Shown here piece by piece: positions 1 through 9,737 of a stretch of DNA of 64,000 nt. A program made the position numbers and the translations under genes. The stretch comes from Lunatimonas lonarensis (GTDB taxonomy: Bacteria; Bacteroidota; Bacteroidia; Cytophagales; Cyclobacteriaceae), in assembly GCF_000390185.1 (NCBI RefSeq), contig NZ_AQHR01000022.1:62001-126000 (forward strand), in the 5' to 3' direction. Numbering within the stretch: position 1 is the first letter of the stretch; every line of letters starts with the position of its first letter. Below the pieces are notes generated by a model that saw nothing but the letters and a program-made list of their open reading frames with translations, had not been told where the DNA came from and did not search any database.

Positions 1-2
1 TC

Positions 3-74
3 TCAGATACCGGCCTGTCGCAGCATTACATAGAGAAAATGGAAGAAAAAGGCATTGAGGTGATTGTCGTCTAG
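3..74 (+). CDS. 3' end of an unidentified gene (partial)
   Basis: One forward frame is open from the window edge and ends in TAG at 72-74. The last 23 residues are mixed charged and hydrophobic and end in IEVIVV, which looks like a genuine protein C-terminus. The other two forward frames stop earlier or read poorly. The gene would converge on the sugar dehydrogenase that ends at 125. Too little is visible to name a family. Confidence 0.4.
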   Translation, partial: SDTGLSQHYIEKMEEKGIEVIVV

Positions 75-124
75 CTATTCACAACAAGCTCCTCAATGCC
101 AATAATTTAAATTAAAACCCATTC

Positions 125-1432
125 TTACAGGCGTGCATCCACTAGTTCTTTGTCCAAAACAGCCTTGACGTCGAAGACCACTTTGCTGTCCGACTTGGAA
201 ATAGGCCAGTTTTTGAACTCCTTATGGGCTACTGCCAAGATAACCGCGGAGTAGTCGTCCAAGTTCGGCTTTTCTCCACCGTTCAAGATGGAGATACCGT
301 ATTCATGCGACACTTCTTCCTTATTGGCCCATGGATCGTACACATCGACGTCCATATCAAAGGTCTTTAGCTCTTGGTAGATATCAATCACCCTGGTATT
401 TCGTACATCGGGGCAATCCTCCTTGAAGGTAAAGCCAAGAATCAGCACTTTGGAATCGATTACCTTCAGGTCCTTTCTCATCATCAACTTAATGACCTCA
501 GTGGCGACATGCTTGCCCATGCTGTCGTTCAGCCGACGGCCGGCCAAGATGATTTCCGGGTGGTACCCTACTTCCTGTGCTTTTTGGGCCAAATAATAGG
601 GATCTACCCCTATACAATGTCCTCCCACGAGACCCGGCCTAAATGGCAGAAAGTTCCATTTGGTCCCGGCGGCAATAAGTACCTCCTGCGTATCGATGCC
701 CATGAGACCAAATATCTTGGACAGCTCGTTTACAAAAGCGATGTTGATGTCCCGCTGCGAGTTTTCTATCACCTTTGCGGCCTCGGCCACTTTGATGGAA
801 GGAGCCTTATGGGTTCCGGCTATGATCACCGTTTGGTATAAGGCATCTACGTAATCCGCCACTTCCGGCGTGCTGCCTGAGGTGACCTTAAGAATCTTCG
901 CCACGGTGTGTTCTTTATCACCGGGATTAATTCGTTCGGGGGAATAGCCCACATAAAAGTCCTCGTTGAATTTCATCCCTGATACCTTCTCCAACACGGG
1001 TACGCATTCGTCTTCGGTTACTCCGGGATAGACCGTAGATTCATAAATAACAACGTCTCCCTTTTTAAGAACCTTGCCCACTGTTTCGGAGGCTTTGATC
1101 ATCGGGGTCAGGACGGGGCGATTATACCGATCGGTAGGCGTGGGCACAGTGACCACAAAAATGTTCGCTTCAGCCAACAGATCCGGCTGATCCGAACAGT
1201 AGAGTCCGGGCTTGCCGGTGTATCCATCCGTTACGACCTTTTGCAAATCCTCATCTTCCACCTCTAAGGTAAAATCCTTTCCTCCATTGAGTTCTTTTAC
1301 CCGCTTAGAAGAAATATCAAATCCTATCACGGGAAATTTTTTGGCAAACTCTACTGCCAGTGGTAGACCTACATAGCCCAAGCCAATGATGGCTATGGTG
1401 GAATCAGAAAACGGTTTTAATGGTGCACTCAT
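125..1432 (-). CDS. tviB: UDP-N-acetylhexosamine (GlcNAc/GalNAc) 6-dehydrogenase, TviB/WbpO type
   Basis: This is a cytoplasmic NAD-dependent enzyme that oxidises C6 of a UDP-N-acetylhexosamine to the uronic acid, a precursor for capsule, O-antigen or exopolysaccharide. The N-terminal Rossmann motif [12 protein letters not shown] is followed by FDIS and a G-D-T-E stretch typical of the TviB/WbpO branch. The catalytic cysteine lies in [12 protein letters not shown], and a C-terminal UDP-binding domain contains [13 protein letters not shown]. The length of 435 aa is normal. The start is placed at ATG 1432. An upstream TTG at 1441 would add only MKK and is unlikely. The 2-epimerase wecB lies upstream on the same strand, so the two probably feed one ManNAc/HexNAc-uronate pathway. 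The exact substrate, GlcNAc or GalNAc, is inferred from resemblance to Vi-antigen TviB. Confidence 0.9.
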   Translation of the reverse strand: MSAPLKPFSDSTIAIIGLGYVGLPLAVEFAKKFPVIGFDISSKRVKELNGGKDFTLEVEDEDLQKVVTDGYTGKPGLYCSDQPDLLAEANIFVVTVPTPTDRYNRPVLTPMIKASETVGKVLKKGDVVIYESTVYPGVTEDECVPVLEKVSGMKFNEDFYVGYSPERINPGDKEHTVAKILKVTSGSTPEVADYVDALYQTVIIAGTHKAPSIKVAEAAKVIENSQRDINIAFVNELSKIFGLMGIDTQEVLIAAGTKWNFLPFRPGLVGGHCIGVDPYYLAQKAQEVGYHPEIILAGRRLNDSMGKHVATEVIKLMMRKDLKVIDSKVLILGFTFKEDCPDVRNTRVIDIYQELKTFDMDVDVYDPWANKEEVSHEYGISILNGGEKPNLDDYSAVILAVAHKEFKNWPISKSDSKVVFDVKAVLDKELVDARL

Positions 1433-1672
1433 TTTTTTCAACGAATTTTTTTATATCAAAATTAACTAGCGATCAAGGGATCAGGAAAAAACATGGACTA
1501 CATGTGTCAATAATTGGTAATCCAATAGTTACCACTTTTCCCAGCTTTTCGGGATAGCCTGTATGGATGAATCCTGTCACTCGGGGACTTTCAACAGTAG
1601 TATAGTCACTGCGCTGTATTTGTCATGCCCTAAGTCGAATCTCCATCATGCTGTCCACGGTGAGGAAAAGGA

Positions 1673-2764
1673 CTAAACCTTATCAAGCAATATGGACACG
1701 ATACGCCGTGCAGTTCCGCCATCCCAAAGTGCCGGGATGCTGCCTTTCTTCCACTCGTCTCCAAAAAGCTTTTTCATGGCCGGAGCGATTGCTTTTGGAT
1801 CCGTACCCAAAAGCTCATTGGTACCCTCGGTTATGGTCTCGGGCCGTTCGGTGTTATCCCTAAGGGTCATGCACGGAACGCCCATTACCGTTGTCTCCTC
1901 GGTTATACCACCTGAATCCGTAACCACGGCTTTGGATCGCTCTACGAGGTAATTGAATTCCAGGTACCCCAATGGTTCCACCATGTGCAGTCTCTCATGG
2001 GCGATACCGATTCTGTTGAGCATGGCTTTGGTTCTTGGATGTACCGGGAATATCAACGGCAATCCTTGGGTATTTGCCACAATCTCATCAATCAAAAACT
2101 TAAGTTTCTCTTCTTGATCCACGTTTGCAGGCCTGTGGAGCGTCATCACCAGGTACTCCTTATCTTTCAGGCCCAGGGTATTCCAAACCTCAGGCTGCCG
2201 AAACCTTGGCCTATGCTTTAACAGCGTATCGATCATGGTATTCCCCACGAAAAATATCCGATCCTCCCCAATACCCGAATTTCTGAGGTTGTTGTTGGCA
2301 ACATCCGAGGTGGTAAAAAAGAAATTGGTGATGCTGTCCGTCACCAAGCGGTTGATTTCCTCGGGCATGGTCCAGTCTCCCGATCGTATGCCAGCCTCCA
2401 CGTGGGCGACGCGCACATGTAATTTCTGGGCAGTGATCGCACAGGCCATCGTTGAAGTTACATCCCCCACAACCAAGCAAATATCAGGTTTACCTCCCTC
2501 CAAGAGCAGTTTTTCATACCCGATCATGATTGCTGCGGTCTGTTCAGCCTGGGTTCCACCACCGGCACCCAAATTTACATCCGGCTGCGGTATCCCCAGT
2601 TGCTCAAAAAAACTGTCGGACATGTTTTTGTCGTAATGTTGTCCTGTGTGGATCAGCCGGAAATCAATATCCTTTCCCTCTCCCTGCGCCGAAATCACCG
2701 CATCAATGATGGGGGATATCTTCATAAAATTCGGACGCGCCCCTGCTATCAAATCTACCAGCAT
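1673..2764 (-). CDS. wecB: non-hydrolysing UDP-N-acetylglucosamine 2-epimerase
   Basis: The enzyme interconverts UDP-GlcNAc and UDP-ManNAc in the cytoplasm to supply surface-polysaccharide synthesis. The protein has 363 aa, the usual size of the family. It shows the N-terminal GARPNFMK motif, HTGQHYD, VVGDVTST, the HVEAG..S motif followed by PEEINR, and the late SGGITEE nucleotide-binding motif with RDNTERPET. The start ATG at 2764 fits the family start exactly. A 240-nt gap separates it from tviB downstream on the same strand. The pair could make UDP-ManNAc uronate, although no glycosyltransferase or flippase gene is present in this part of the window. Confidence 0.92.
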   Translation of the reverse strand: MLVDLIAGARPNFMKISPIIDAVISAQGEGKDIDFRLIHTGQHYDKNMSDSFFEQLGIPQPDVNLGAGGGTQAEQTAAIMIGYEKLLLEGGKPDICLVVGDVTSTMACAITAQKLHVRVAHVEAGIRSGDWTMPEEINRLVTDSITNFFFTTSDVANNNLRNSGIGEDRIFFVGNTMIDTLLKHRPRFRQPEVWNTLGLKDKEYLVMTLHRPANVDQEEKLKFLIDEIVANTQGLPLIFPVHPRTKAMLNRIGIAHERLHMVEPLGYLEFNYLVERSKAVVTDSGGITEETTVMGVPCMTLRDNTERPETITEGTNELLGTDPKAIAPAMKKLFGDEWKKGSIPALWDGGTARRIVSILLDKV

Positions 2765-2856
2765 AAAATAAGAATTTGTGTACTAAATCAGTGATATATA
2801 AAATTTCATTATGCAAAGATGCTCGTTGTAATAAGAAAACAAAACAAAAAACCTAA

Positions 2857-3681
2857 CTAATTCAAAATCAACCTAACCAATACCGGCAAATGATCCGAAG
2901 CATAGGTTTCTGTGATCACCTCATGGGAAATAATCCTAAAGGCATCCTTAGGCCTGACCATCACAAAATCTATCTCCTTTACGGGATTAATCTCGGGAAT
3001 CGTCGGGGCACAATCTACCAAACAACTTCTCAAAAACATCTTGTCCAGGAAATTTATCGGCGACTTACCCGCCTCCGAATTGAAATCCCCAGCCAAAATG
3101 AGCGGTCTATCTGATCGTGCACCAAGAAACTCTGCCAGCGATTTCGCCTGCTTTAGGGTGACCTCCTCCCGCTTAAACTCCAGATGGGTTCCTGCAAAGG
3201 TAATCGCCCCTCCTCCAGGTAGCATGACATCCACATAGACAGCCGTTCGGGGCTCTGTATCCGCATCATTGGGCAGATCCCACCCACCCTTTGCCAAAAT
3301 TGGGTACTTCGACAAAATCGCATTGCCATACTCCCCACCTGCGTGATCGATGGACTTATAGAAATACCAATACATTTCAGTCAACTCGCCCAATCGGGCC
3401 GCCTGATGCAGGTATCTGCCCGACCGCTCGGTAAAAACATCCACTTCCTGGAGTGCCACCAAGTCTGCGCCACTATCCCTTATCACCCTTGCGATTGCTT
3501 CTACATCGATTAATCCAGGCTGGGAGGGTGGATTGCAGTGGTGAATGTTATAAGACAATACACTGATTTGCTGGGCATACACATCCATGATGCCGATTCC
3601 ACAGATCAAGAAAAGGCTGCTAAGCAAAAGACCAAAAAACGGACGTAAAAAAAAGCTAAATACCCCGGCTGTCTCCTTCAT
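2857..3681 (-). CDS. endonuclease/exonuclease/phosphatase (EEP) superfamily protein, exported
   Basis: This is a 274-aa hydrolase of the DNase I / sphingomyelinase / inositol phosphatase fold. Residues 10-36 form a hydrophobic export or anchor segment that ends at YAQ, so the enzyme probably acts in the periplasm or outside the cell. Family motifs appear in order: LSYNIHH, LQEVD, GTHLEF, LAGDFNS and the C-terminal SDHLPVL, which together provide the metal-binding and catalytic residues. The family includes nucleases and phosphodiesterases, so the substrate cannot be told from sequence. It is followed by wecB on the same strand after 92 nt, which may be a coincidence of order rather than an operon. 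Confidence 0.8.
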   Translation of the reverse strand: MKETAGVFSFFLRPFFGLLLSSLFLICGIGIMDVYAQQISVLSYNIHHCNPPSQPGLIDVEAIARVIRDSGADLVALQEVDVFTERSGRYLHQAARLGELTEMYWYFYKSIDHAGGEYGNAILSKYPILAKGGWDLPNDADTEPRTAVYVDVMLPGGGAITFAGTHLEFKREEVTLKQAKSLAEFLGARSDRPLILAGDFNSEAGKSPINFLDKMFLRSCLVDCAPTIPEINPVKEIDFVMVRPKDAFRIISHEVITETYASDHLPVLVRLILN

Positions 3682-4011
3682 ACTTCTATTATACCATTCG
3701 TGAAAACGAAAATAGGTACTTCCTAGCGCTTTTCCTAAAAATTCCTTGTAGCCGCGGAGACAGGCATGCGCATACCAACGGTCTTTTTTCCTGACAGCCG
3801 GATTTTTTTTTCAAAACCGCTCAAAAAAACCTAATACCAACCCCTTCTATTCAAATACATCTTTTTGTGTTATAAACTATAAAAATTGGTATTCAAAAAT
3901 TTTTTAAAATTAAACGCTTATTTTTAAAAATAAACTTAACTATTATTAGGAAAAATTTCAGATTTCCCCTAACATTAGCGACTGAAACCCTTCTATCACC
4001 TTAAGGCAGCC
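3682..4011. other. AT-rich intergenic region between divergent genes
   Basis: This 330-nt gap separates the EEP gene (minus) from the hybrid kinase gene (plus). It becomes strongly AT-rich from about 3780, with long A and T runs at 3830-3960, as expected for divergent promoters. I found no perfect TAnnTTTG box or clear operator, and no small ORF with coding character. Confidence 0.5.
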
Positions 4012-7000
4012 ATGCTTCAAAATCCTGTACAAATACACGCATCCTTCGTGTCCCAGGCAAACCTTTCTGGAAAAGAGGGCGGATCTCATCCGATAAACGG
4101 GTGTGAACCTCTTGTTCAGCTGGCTGAAATGCTTTCCCTTTCATTAGGAGCACGCGCAGGCATAATAGCTTCCTCGATAGCCTCCTCGTCGGGTATATAC
4201 GTAAGTGATCTTGGTATATCAGCATTGGATTTGGAAGAAATCGCATCAGTCTGTCATTCCACTGTACTAGATGCCAAGGAAATATTTTTTGGTGACCTAC
4301 TAGGTGAACCACTACCCATGGGTCTCCACACCCAATTTGTTGATCCGGAGCAACTCAAGGTGATAGGCAAGCCTATATTGGATGAAAATGAAGTCCCAAT
4401 TGGGTCTATTTCACTCATTGTGGCTGCCGAAGTTAAAATCAACCATTCGCAAGCCCGTTTTATCGATTTGATCGCCAAACAGAGCCAAATCCACATACAG
4501 AGCTTAGAAGACGCTTTACATCCCAACAAGCCTTCCTTGCCTAAATTAAGTATTTTAAAAGTACTGGCTGAATCAGCCGACTTGGCGTTTTTGCTAGATA
4601 CCGAAAACAAGGTGATTTGCTATCATACCAACCCAGGAAAAAAGCTCTATGTGGATCCATCCTATTTTTTGGGAAAGAGTCCGGCCGACATCCCTTATCT
4701 TGGCAGTGTACGCGAGAAGCTGGCATGCCAACTACAGCAGGCAAGGGCTACCTCTGGACGGATACGGGAGCAATATTTTTTTAAAGCGGGCGATCACAGC
4801 AGGTGGTACCAGATCAGTGTGGAACGCATTGAGCTGCCGGGTGAAAAACCTGCCATTTACTGTATGGTAGAAGATATTCATGCCCGGAAGAAAAAAGAAG
4901 CCTTCATTCGGGAGCGGGAAAGGGAGTTTGACTTCCTTCTCAAGAAAGACTTGGCGTTGCTTTGCAGATGTACCTTAGAAGGTGAAATCATGAGTATCAA
5001 CCCGGCAGGAGAAAAACTGCTTGGTTATACCCCGGGATCACTCAAAGGCGTTCAGTTCCGGAATATGATCAAAACGGAGGAATCTCTTCGTGTCGCTTTT
5101 GAAACATGCCTGAAGGATTTCGGCTCATTCTACGGCCCACTGGAGCTGGGCACCTCAGATGGACAGTCCAAGCATTTTCAGCTGGGGGCCACTGTCACCA
5201 GTAGAAGTTCCGAATTCCCGGTATTGCTTATCCACGGCATAGATGTCACGGAAACAATCAACCGGCAATCTGAAGTGGCAAAAGAGCGAAGCCTGCTGCG
5301 CACGATTATTGACAACATCCCCGTAAACATCTATACCAAAAACATAAATGGCCAAAAAACCTTGGTCAACCGCGCCGAGCTTGAGTTTATGGGATGTGAA
5401 GAAGACGCTGAGGTGCTTGGAAAAACAGATCACGAACTCTTCCCAGATTCCATAGCAGTCGCGGCGCTTGAAGAGGATCAATTGGTATTGGCAAAAGGAG
5501 AAAAGATCATCAACAAAGAAACAATCCTCGTTCATGCCGATGGCTCCACCCGCTACTGCCTCATCTCGAAAATCCCTCTGTTGAACGAAAACGGCCAAAT
5601 CGAAGGAATGGTTGGCATCACCAACGACATCACTCCCCGCAAGGAAACCGAACTGCTGCTTTCAGAAAAAACAAAACGGCTAGACTACATCATAAAAGGC
5701 ACCCATGCCGGCACATGGGAATGGAACATTCAAACCGGCAAAAGGATTTACAACCAGCGATGGGGCGAAATCATCGGGTACTCGGAAGCTGACATGGCAA
5801 ACGGTGAACTACCTGGCTTCGGTGAGATCTGCCATCCGGACGATTTATCGAAATCGAATAAATTGCTGGAAGAACACTTCAGGGGAGAATCTGAGTACTA
5901 CCAATGTGAAATTAGGTTGAAACACCGAAAAGGCCATTGGGTATGGGTCATGGATCGTGGAAAAATAGGATCATGGACTGAGTCCGGCGAGCCCTTATTA
6001 ATGTATGGAACCCATCAGGATATCAGGGATCGGAAAATTCTGGAACAAGAGATCAAATCAAACCTTGAAAAATTCAGAAGGCTGTTTGACCTTTCACCTA
6101 TCGGAATTGTCCTGAACGATTACGAAACCGGCCGCTTTCTGGAAGTAAACCATGCGCTTTTGATTGCCACAGGGTACCAAAAGACTGAATTTCTACACCT
6201 AAACTTCCGGCAATTGGCACCGAATGACTTTGGGCAGTTTGAACAAAAGCTTAGAGGAGATCTCTCCGAAAAGGGGTATTATGGGCCTTTTGAAAAAGAA
6301 TTCCTAACCAGGGAAGGCAAAACCATCCCCGTGTTGATGAAAGGTGTCCGATACAAAGACGACCAAGACCGATGGGTAATACTTTCGGTCGTTCAGGATA
6401 TCTCCGCACACAAAAAGCAGGAAAAACAACTTAAAGAAGCCAAGGAAGTCGCCGAAAACGCAAATATGGCGAAGTCCGCCTTTCTGGCCAATATGAGCCA
6501 TGAAATCCGAACACCGCTGAACGGTGTAATTGGCTTCACGGATCTATTGATGAAAACGCCACTTTCCGAGACGCAGCTGCAATACATGGAAACGGTGCAT
6601 CAATCAGCGCATTCATTGCTTGACTTGATAAACGACATCCTCGACTTTTCAAAGATCGAAGCGGGTAAGATGGACCTTTCCATCGAACGGGCGGATCTAT
6701 TCCAACTTGGCGAGCAGGTGGCTGAAATCACCAAGTACCAAGCCCATTCCAAAGGGTTGGAATTGGTGGTCAACATACCCCGCAGTCTCCCGAGATTCAT
6801 TTTTGTGGATGATGTACGGCTAAGGCAGGTCTTGGTAAACCTGCTCACCAACGCCGTGAAATTTACCCAAAAAGGAGAAGTGGAGCTAAAGGTCAGCGAG
6901 GTTCAAAAACTTGGAGAGCAACGTAGTGTCTACCGGTTTGCCGTCCGCGATACAGGCATTGGCATAGCCGAAGAAAAACAGGAGAAAATCTTCGAGGCAT

Positions 7001-8007
7001 TTTCGCAAGAGGATGCCAGTACCACGCGTAAGTTTGGGGGAACAGGCCTAGGCCTCACCATTTCCAATAAGCTACTCGGGCTGATGGAATCGAAATTGGA
7101 ATTGAAGAGTGCGGTCGGGGTAGGAAGTGAATTCTATTTCGACCTGCCAATAGCGGTTGAAGTAGGTGAAAAAGCCAGTTCCAAGAATCTCTCAACCATC
7201 AAACACATTCTGGTAGTCGACGACAACGCAACCAACCGGGCCCTAATGCAGGAAATGCTTCAGGAAAACGGCATCCTAGTAAGTTTGGCTGAAAACGGTA
7301 TCGCCTGCCTACGGACGCTGGAAACGAATGAAACCATTGACCTCATTCTGATGGATTACAGAATGCCATTTCTTAACGGATTAGAAACTGCTGAAAAAAT
7401 CCGGCAGATAAAGTCGGTAGACCAACGTGGTATACCCATCATTCTGCTATCCAGCTCCAGTGAAGAAAACCTGGACGTCAAACGTCTGAGCGAGCTAAAT
7501 ATCAAACAAAAATTGGTAAAGCCCGTGAAGCTGGAGCAGATCAATGATGCGATCAGAAAGCTCAAAAACAAAGCCTCCCATCTGGAAACTGGAAGACATT
7601 CGGAACCGGAAGCACCTTCTGAAACTCCCTCCTTTTCGGTGTTGGTAGCAGAAGACAACCCCGTGAACATGAAGCTGACAAAAGCCATTTTACAACGGGT
7701 AAGTCCAAACATCGAAGTAATCGAGCGGTTCAACGGCCTGGAAGCCTACGAATACGTTACGACCCATACGCCAGATTTAATCCTAATGGACGTCCAAATG
7801 CCCCTGATGAACGGCTATGAAACTTCCCGGGCCATTCGCAATCTGGAAAATGGAGCCTCAGTTCCTATTCTGGCACTGACGGCCGGCACGGTAATGGGCG
7901 AAAAGGAACGATGCCTCGAAGCGGGCATGAACGACTACCTGACCAAGCCTATCAACCAGGAAACGTTAATCAAATTTATCAAGGAGCACATTCAGAAAAA
8001 GCTTTAA
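4012..8007 (+). CDS. soluble multi-PAS hybrid histidine kinase / response regulator
   Basis: This 1331-aa sensor kinase has no membrane segment or signal peptide, so it probably senses a cytoplasmic signal. Residues 30-165 resemble a GAF-like domain. About five PAS-like units follow (roughly 175-290, 300-420, 425-545, 550-675 and 680-805). The fourth is PAS_3-like, with TWEWN and GHWVWV. A short coiled-coil leads to the HisKA domain with the phospho-accepting His830 in MSHEIRTPLNG. The ATPase domain has NLLTNAVKFT, DTGIGI and GGTGLGL. Two receiver domains carry Asp1115 (LILMDYRMP) and Asp1260 (LILMDVQMP). No output domain or separate regulator is next to it, so its partner is unknown. It stands alone as a single-gene unit. 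Confidence 0.92.
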   Translation: MLQNPVQIHASFVSQANLSGKEGGSHPINGCEPLVQLAEMLSLSLGARAGIIASSIASSSGIYVSDLGISALDLEEIASVCHSTVLDAKEIFFGDLLGEPLPMGLHTQFVDPEQLKVIGKPILDENEVPIGSISLIVAAEVKINHSQARFIDLIAKQSQIHIQSLEDALHPNKPSLPKLSILKVLAESADLAFLLDTENKVICYHTNPGKKLYVDPSYFLGKSPADIPYLGSVREKLACQLQQARATSGRIREQYFFKAGDHSRWYQISVERIELPGEKPAIYCMVEDIHARKKKEAFIREREREFDFLLKKDLALLCRCTLEGEIMSINPAGEKLLGYTPGSLKGVQFRNMIKTEESLRVAFETCLKDFGSFYGPLELGTSDGQSKHFQLGATVTSRSSEFPVLLIHGIDVTETINRQSEVAKERSLLRTIIDNIPVNIYTKNINGQKTLVNRAELEFMGCEEDAEVLGKTDHELFPDSIAVAALEEDQLVLAKGEKIINKETILVHADGSTRYCLISKIPLLNENGQIEGMVGITNDITPRKETELLLSEKTKRLDYIIKGTHAGTWEWNIQTGKRIYNQRWGEIIGYSEADMANGELPGFGEICHPDDLSKSNKLLEEHFRGESEYYQCEIRLKHRKGHWVWVMDRGKIGSWTESGEPLLMYGTHQDIRDRKILEQEIKSNLEKFRRLFDLSPIGIVLNDYETGRFLEVNHALLIATGYQKTEFLHLNFRQLAPNDFGQFEQKLRGDLSEKGYYGPFEKEFLTREGKTIPVLMKGVRYKDDQDRWVILSVVQDISAHKKQEKQLKEAKEVAENANMAKSAFLANMSHEIRTPLNGVIGFTDLLMKTPLSETQLQYMETVHQSAHSLLDLINDILDFSKIEAGKMDLSIERADLFQLGEQVAEITKYQAHSKGLELVVNIPRSLPRFIFVDDVRLRQVLVNLLTNAVKFTQKGEVELKVSEVQKLGEQRSVYRFAVRDTGIGIAEEKQEKIFEAFSQEDASTTRKFGGTGLGLTISNKLLGLMESKLELKSAVGVGSEFYFDLPIAVEVGEKASSKNLSTIKHILVVDDNATNRALMQEMLQENGILVSLAENGIACLRTLETNETIDLILMDYRMPFLNGLETAEKIRQIKSVDQRGIPIILLSSSSEENLDVKRLSELNIKQKLVKPVKLEQINDAIRKLKNKASHLETGRHSEPEAPSETPSFSVLVAEDNPVNMKLTKAILQRVSPNIEVIERFNGLEAYEYVTTHTPDLILMDVQMPLMNGYETSRAIRNLENGASVPILALTAGTVMGEKERCLEAGMNDYLTKPINQETLIKFIKEHIQKKL

Positions 8008-8100
8008 ATCACCCAAATAATTGGGCCGATAAATGGTCGGTTTAGCCCAAAACGTGGTATAGACAATATACGTGTACGTTCAATCCATCTACCCCCATTT

Positions 8101-9549
8101 ATGAAAGAAGAAAACAACCCAAAAAACACAGATTCACGGAGAGAGTTCTTAAAGAAAACCTCTCTGGCTGCGGCCTCCTCTTTTTTTATTGTCCCCAGGC
8201 ATGTGCTGGGTGCTGGGTACATTGCCCCTAGTGACAAACTAAACATCGCAGGCATCGGCGTGGGCGGTAAAGGACGCAGCGATCTCACCTCATTTGCCAA
8301 AAGCCCCCATGTCAACATCGTCTCCCTTTGCGATGTAGATGACAGAATGACTGCGGAATCGAAAAAAAACTTTCCCAAGGCTACGTTTTACAAGGATTTC
8401 CGGGAAATGCTGTCAAAGGAAAAAGACACCATAGACGCCTGCTCAGTATCTACCCCAGACCATACGCATGCGGTAGCCACCCTAGCGGCCATGCAACTCG
8501 GAAAACATGTGTACACCCAAAAACCCCTAACCCACAACATTCAGGAAGCCAGGGTACTGGCAGAGGCTGCAAAGAAATACAAAGTGGTCACCCAAATGGG
8601 GAACCAAGGTGGATCCGGGGATGGAGTCCGCAGGATGAAAGAAATCTACGATTCCGGGATCATCGGAACCGTCGAGAAAGTCCAATGCTGGACCAACCGC
8701 CCCGTATGGCCCCAAGCCGTACCTACCGACAAATCCTTTAAAATACCGAAAGAGCTTGACTTCGATCTGTGGCTGGGCCCTGCCCCCAAAGTTCCGTATA
8801 ACGAAGCTTATCTGCCTTGGAACTGGCGGGGTTGGTGGCCCTATGGCACAGGCGCGCTAGGAGACATGGCCTGTCACATCATGGATCCCGTATTTCGTAT
8901 ATTGCCGATCGATTTTCCAAATTCGGTAGAGTGTAGCGTAGCGGGAACCTGGACCTTTACCCTACGGGAGCAAGATCACAACCCCGATTGGACGCCTTTT
9001 TCGACATCCATCCACCTAAACTACCCGCGCAAAGACGCCAAAGGAGACATCAAAGTCAGTTGGTACGACGGGGGAATATTACCCGAAAAACCGGAAGAAC
9101 TTCTTCCAGGCGAGGCATTCGGGAATTCCGACGGTGGGGTATTGTTCATCGGTACCAAGGGAAAACTGATGGCCGACTGCTATGGAGCAAACCCGCGCCT
9201 ACTCCCGCTAAAAGACAACGAGATCCTAAGTATTCCCGAAACCATCCAACGCGTTCCCGATCAGGATCATTACCTAAACTGGGTCAACGCCTGTCTCGCA
9301 GGCTACGGAAACGCAGAGACAAGCTCTCCATTTGAATATGCGGGGCCATTTACCGAAAGCATCCTTATTGGAAACCTGGCAATCAGAAGCTGGATGCTGC
9401 GGGACAATCCGGAAGCGCGCAGAAGTGACGAACGTTACCTAGGACGAAAAAAACTCCTGTGGGACGCCGCAAATATGCGGATAACCAACTACGACAATGC
9501 CAACCAGTTTATATCACGACCCTATCGGGACGGTTGGAGCTTGGCGTAA
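8101..9549 (+). CDS. Gfo/Idh/MocA family oxidoreductase with Tat signal
   Basis: This is a 482-aa NAD(P)-dependent oxidoreductase of the glucose-fructose oxidoreductase family. The N-terminus has a twin-arginine signal (SRREFLKKTSL, residues 12-22, then a hydrophobic stretch), so it should be exported folded with its cofactor. The dinucleotide-binding loop GIGVGGKGRSD follows. The usual catalytic EKP appears as QKP in YTQKPLTHN, and a later GDMACHIMD block supplies the family histidine. Tat-exported members are common in Bacteroidota, usually acting on sugars or inositols, but the substrate here is unknown. A strong terminator follows the stop, so the next gene is probably a separate unit. 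Confidence 0.88.
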   Translation: MKEENNPKNTDSRREFLKKTSLAAASSFFIVPRHVLGAGYIAPSDKLNIAGIGVGGKGRSDLTSFAKSPHVNIVSLCDVDDRMTAESKKNFPKATFYKDFREMLSKEKDTIDACSVSTPDHTHAVATLAAMQLGKHVYTQKPLTHNIQEARVLAEAAKKYKVVTQMGNQGGSGDGVRRMKEIYDSGIIGTVEKVQCWTNRPVWPQAVPTDKSFKIPKELDFDLWLGPAPKVPYNEAYLPWNWRGWWPYGTGALGDMACHIMDPVFRILPIDFPNSVECSVAGTWTFTLREQDHNPDWTPFSTSIHLNYPRKDAKGDIKVSWYDGGILPEKPEELLPGEAFGNSDGGVLFIGTKGKLMADCYGANPRLLPLKDNEILSIPETIQRVPDQDHYLNWVNACLAGYGNAETSSPFEYAGPFTESILIGNLAIRSWMLRDNPEARRSDERYLGRKKLLWDAANMRITNYDNANQFISRPYRDGWSLA

Positions 9550-9574
9550 CAAAAATTGAGAGTGGAATATTCCG

Positions 9575-9604
9575 AAGCTGCCTGATTGACCGGGCAGCTT
9601 TTTT
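9575..9604 (+). terminator. rho-independent terminator after the Gfo/Idh/MocA gene
   Basis: A perfect 8-bp stem AAGCTGCC / GGCAGCTT (9575-9582 with 9593-9600) and a 10-nt loop are followed by a run of T. It lies 26 nt after the stop codon of the upstream gene. Confidence 0.75.
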
Positions 9605-9737
9605 ACGTTTTAACAGCAAACGCCTTCTCCAAAAAATGGAAACTTGCACCTCGACCCTATTTAGCGTACTCTGCGGCCTGTTTGGGCCACCATTGGCGTC
9701 ATACCGCTGGATTTGCCTATATTTGAGGCAGAAACAA

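Noticed and set aside
374-841. 155-codon plus-strand frame opposite tviB
   Set aside because: Antisense of a certain gene with no family resemblance or signal.
9459-9737. N-terminal extension of the FG-GAP gene
   Set aside because: It overlaps the Gfo/Idh/MocA gene and its terminator, and places about 93 residues before a clear lipoprotein signal.
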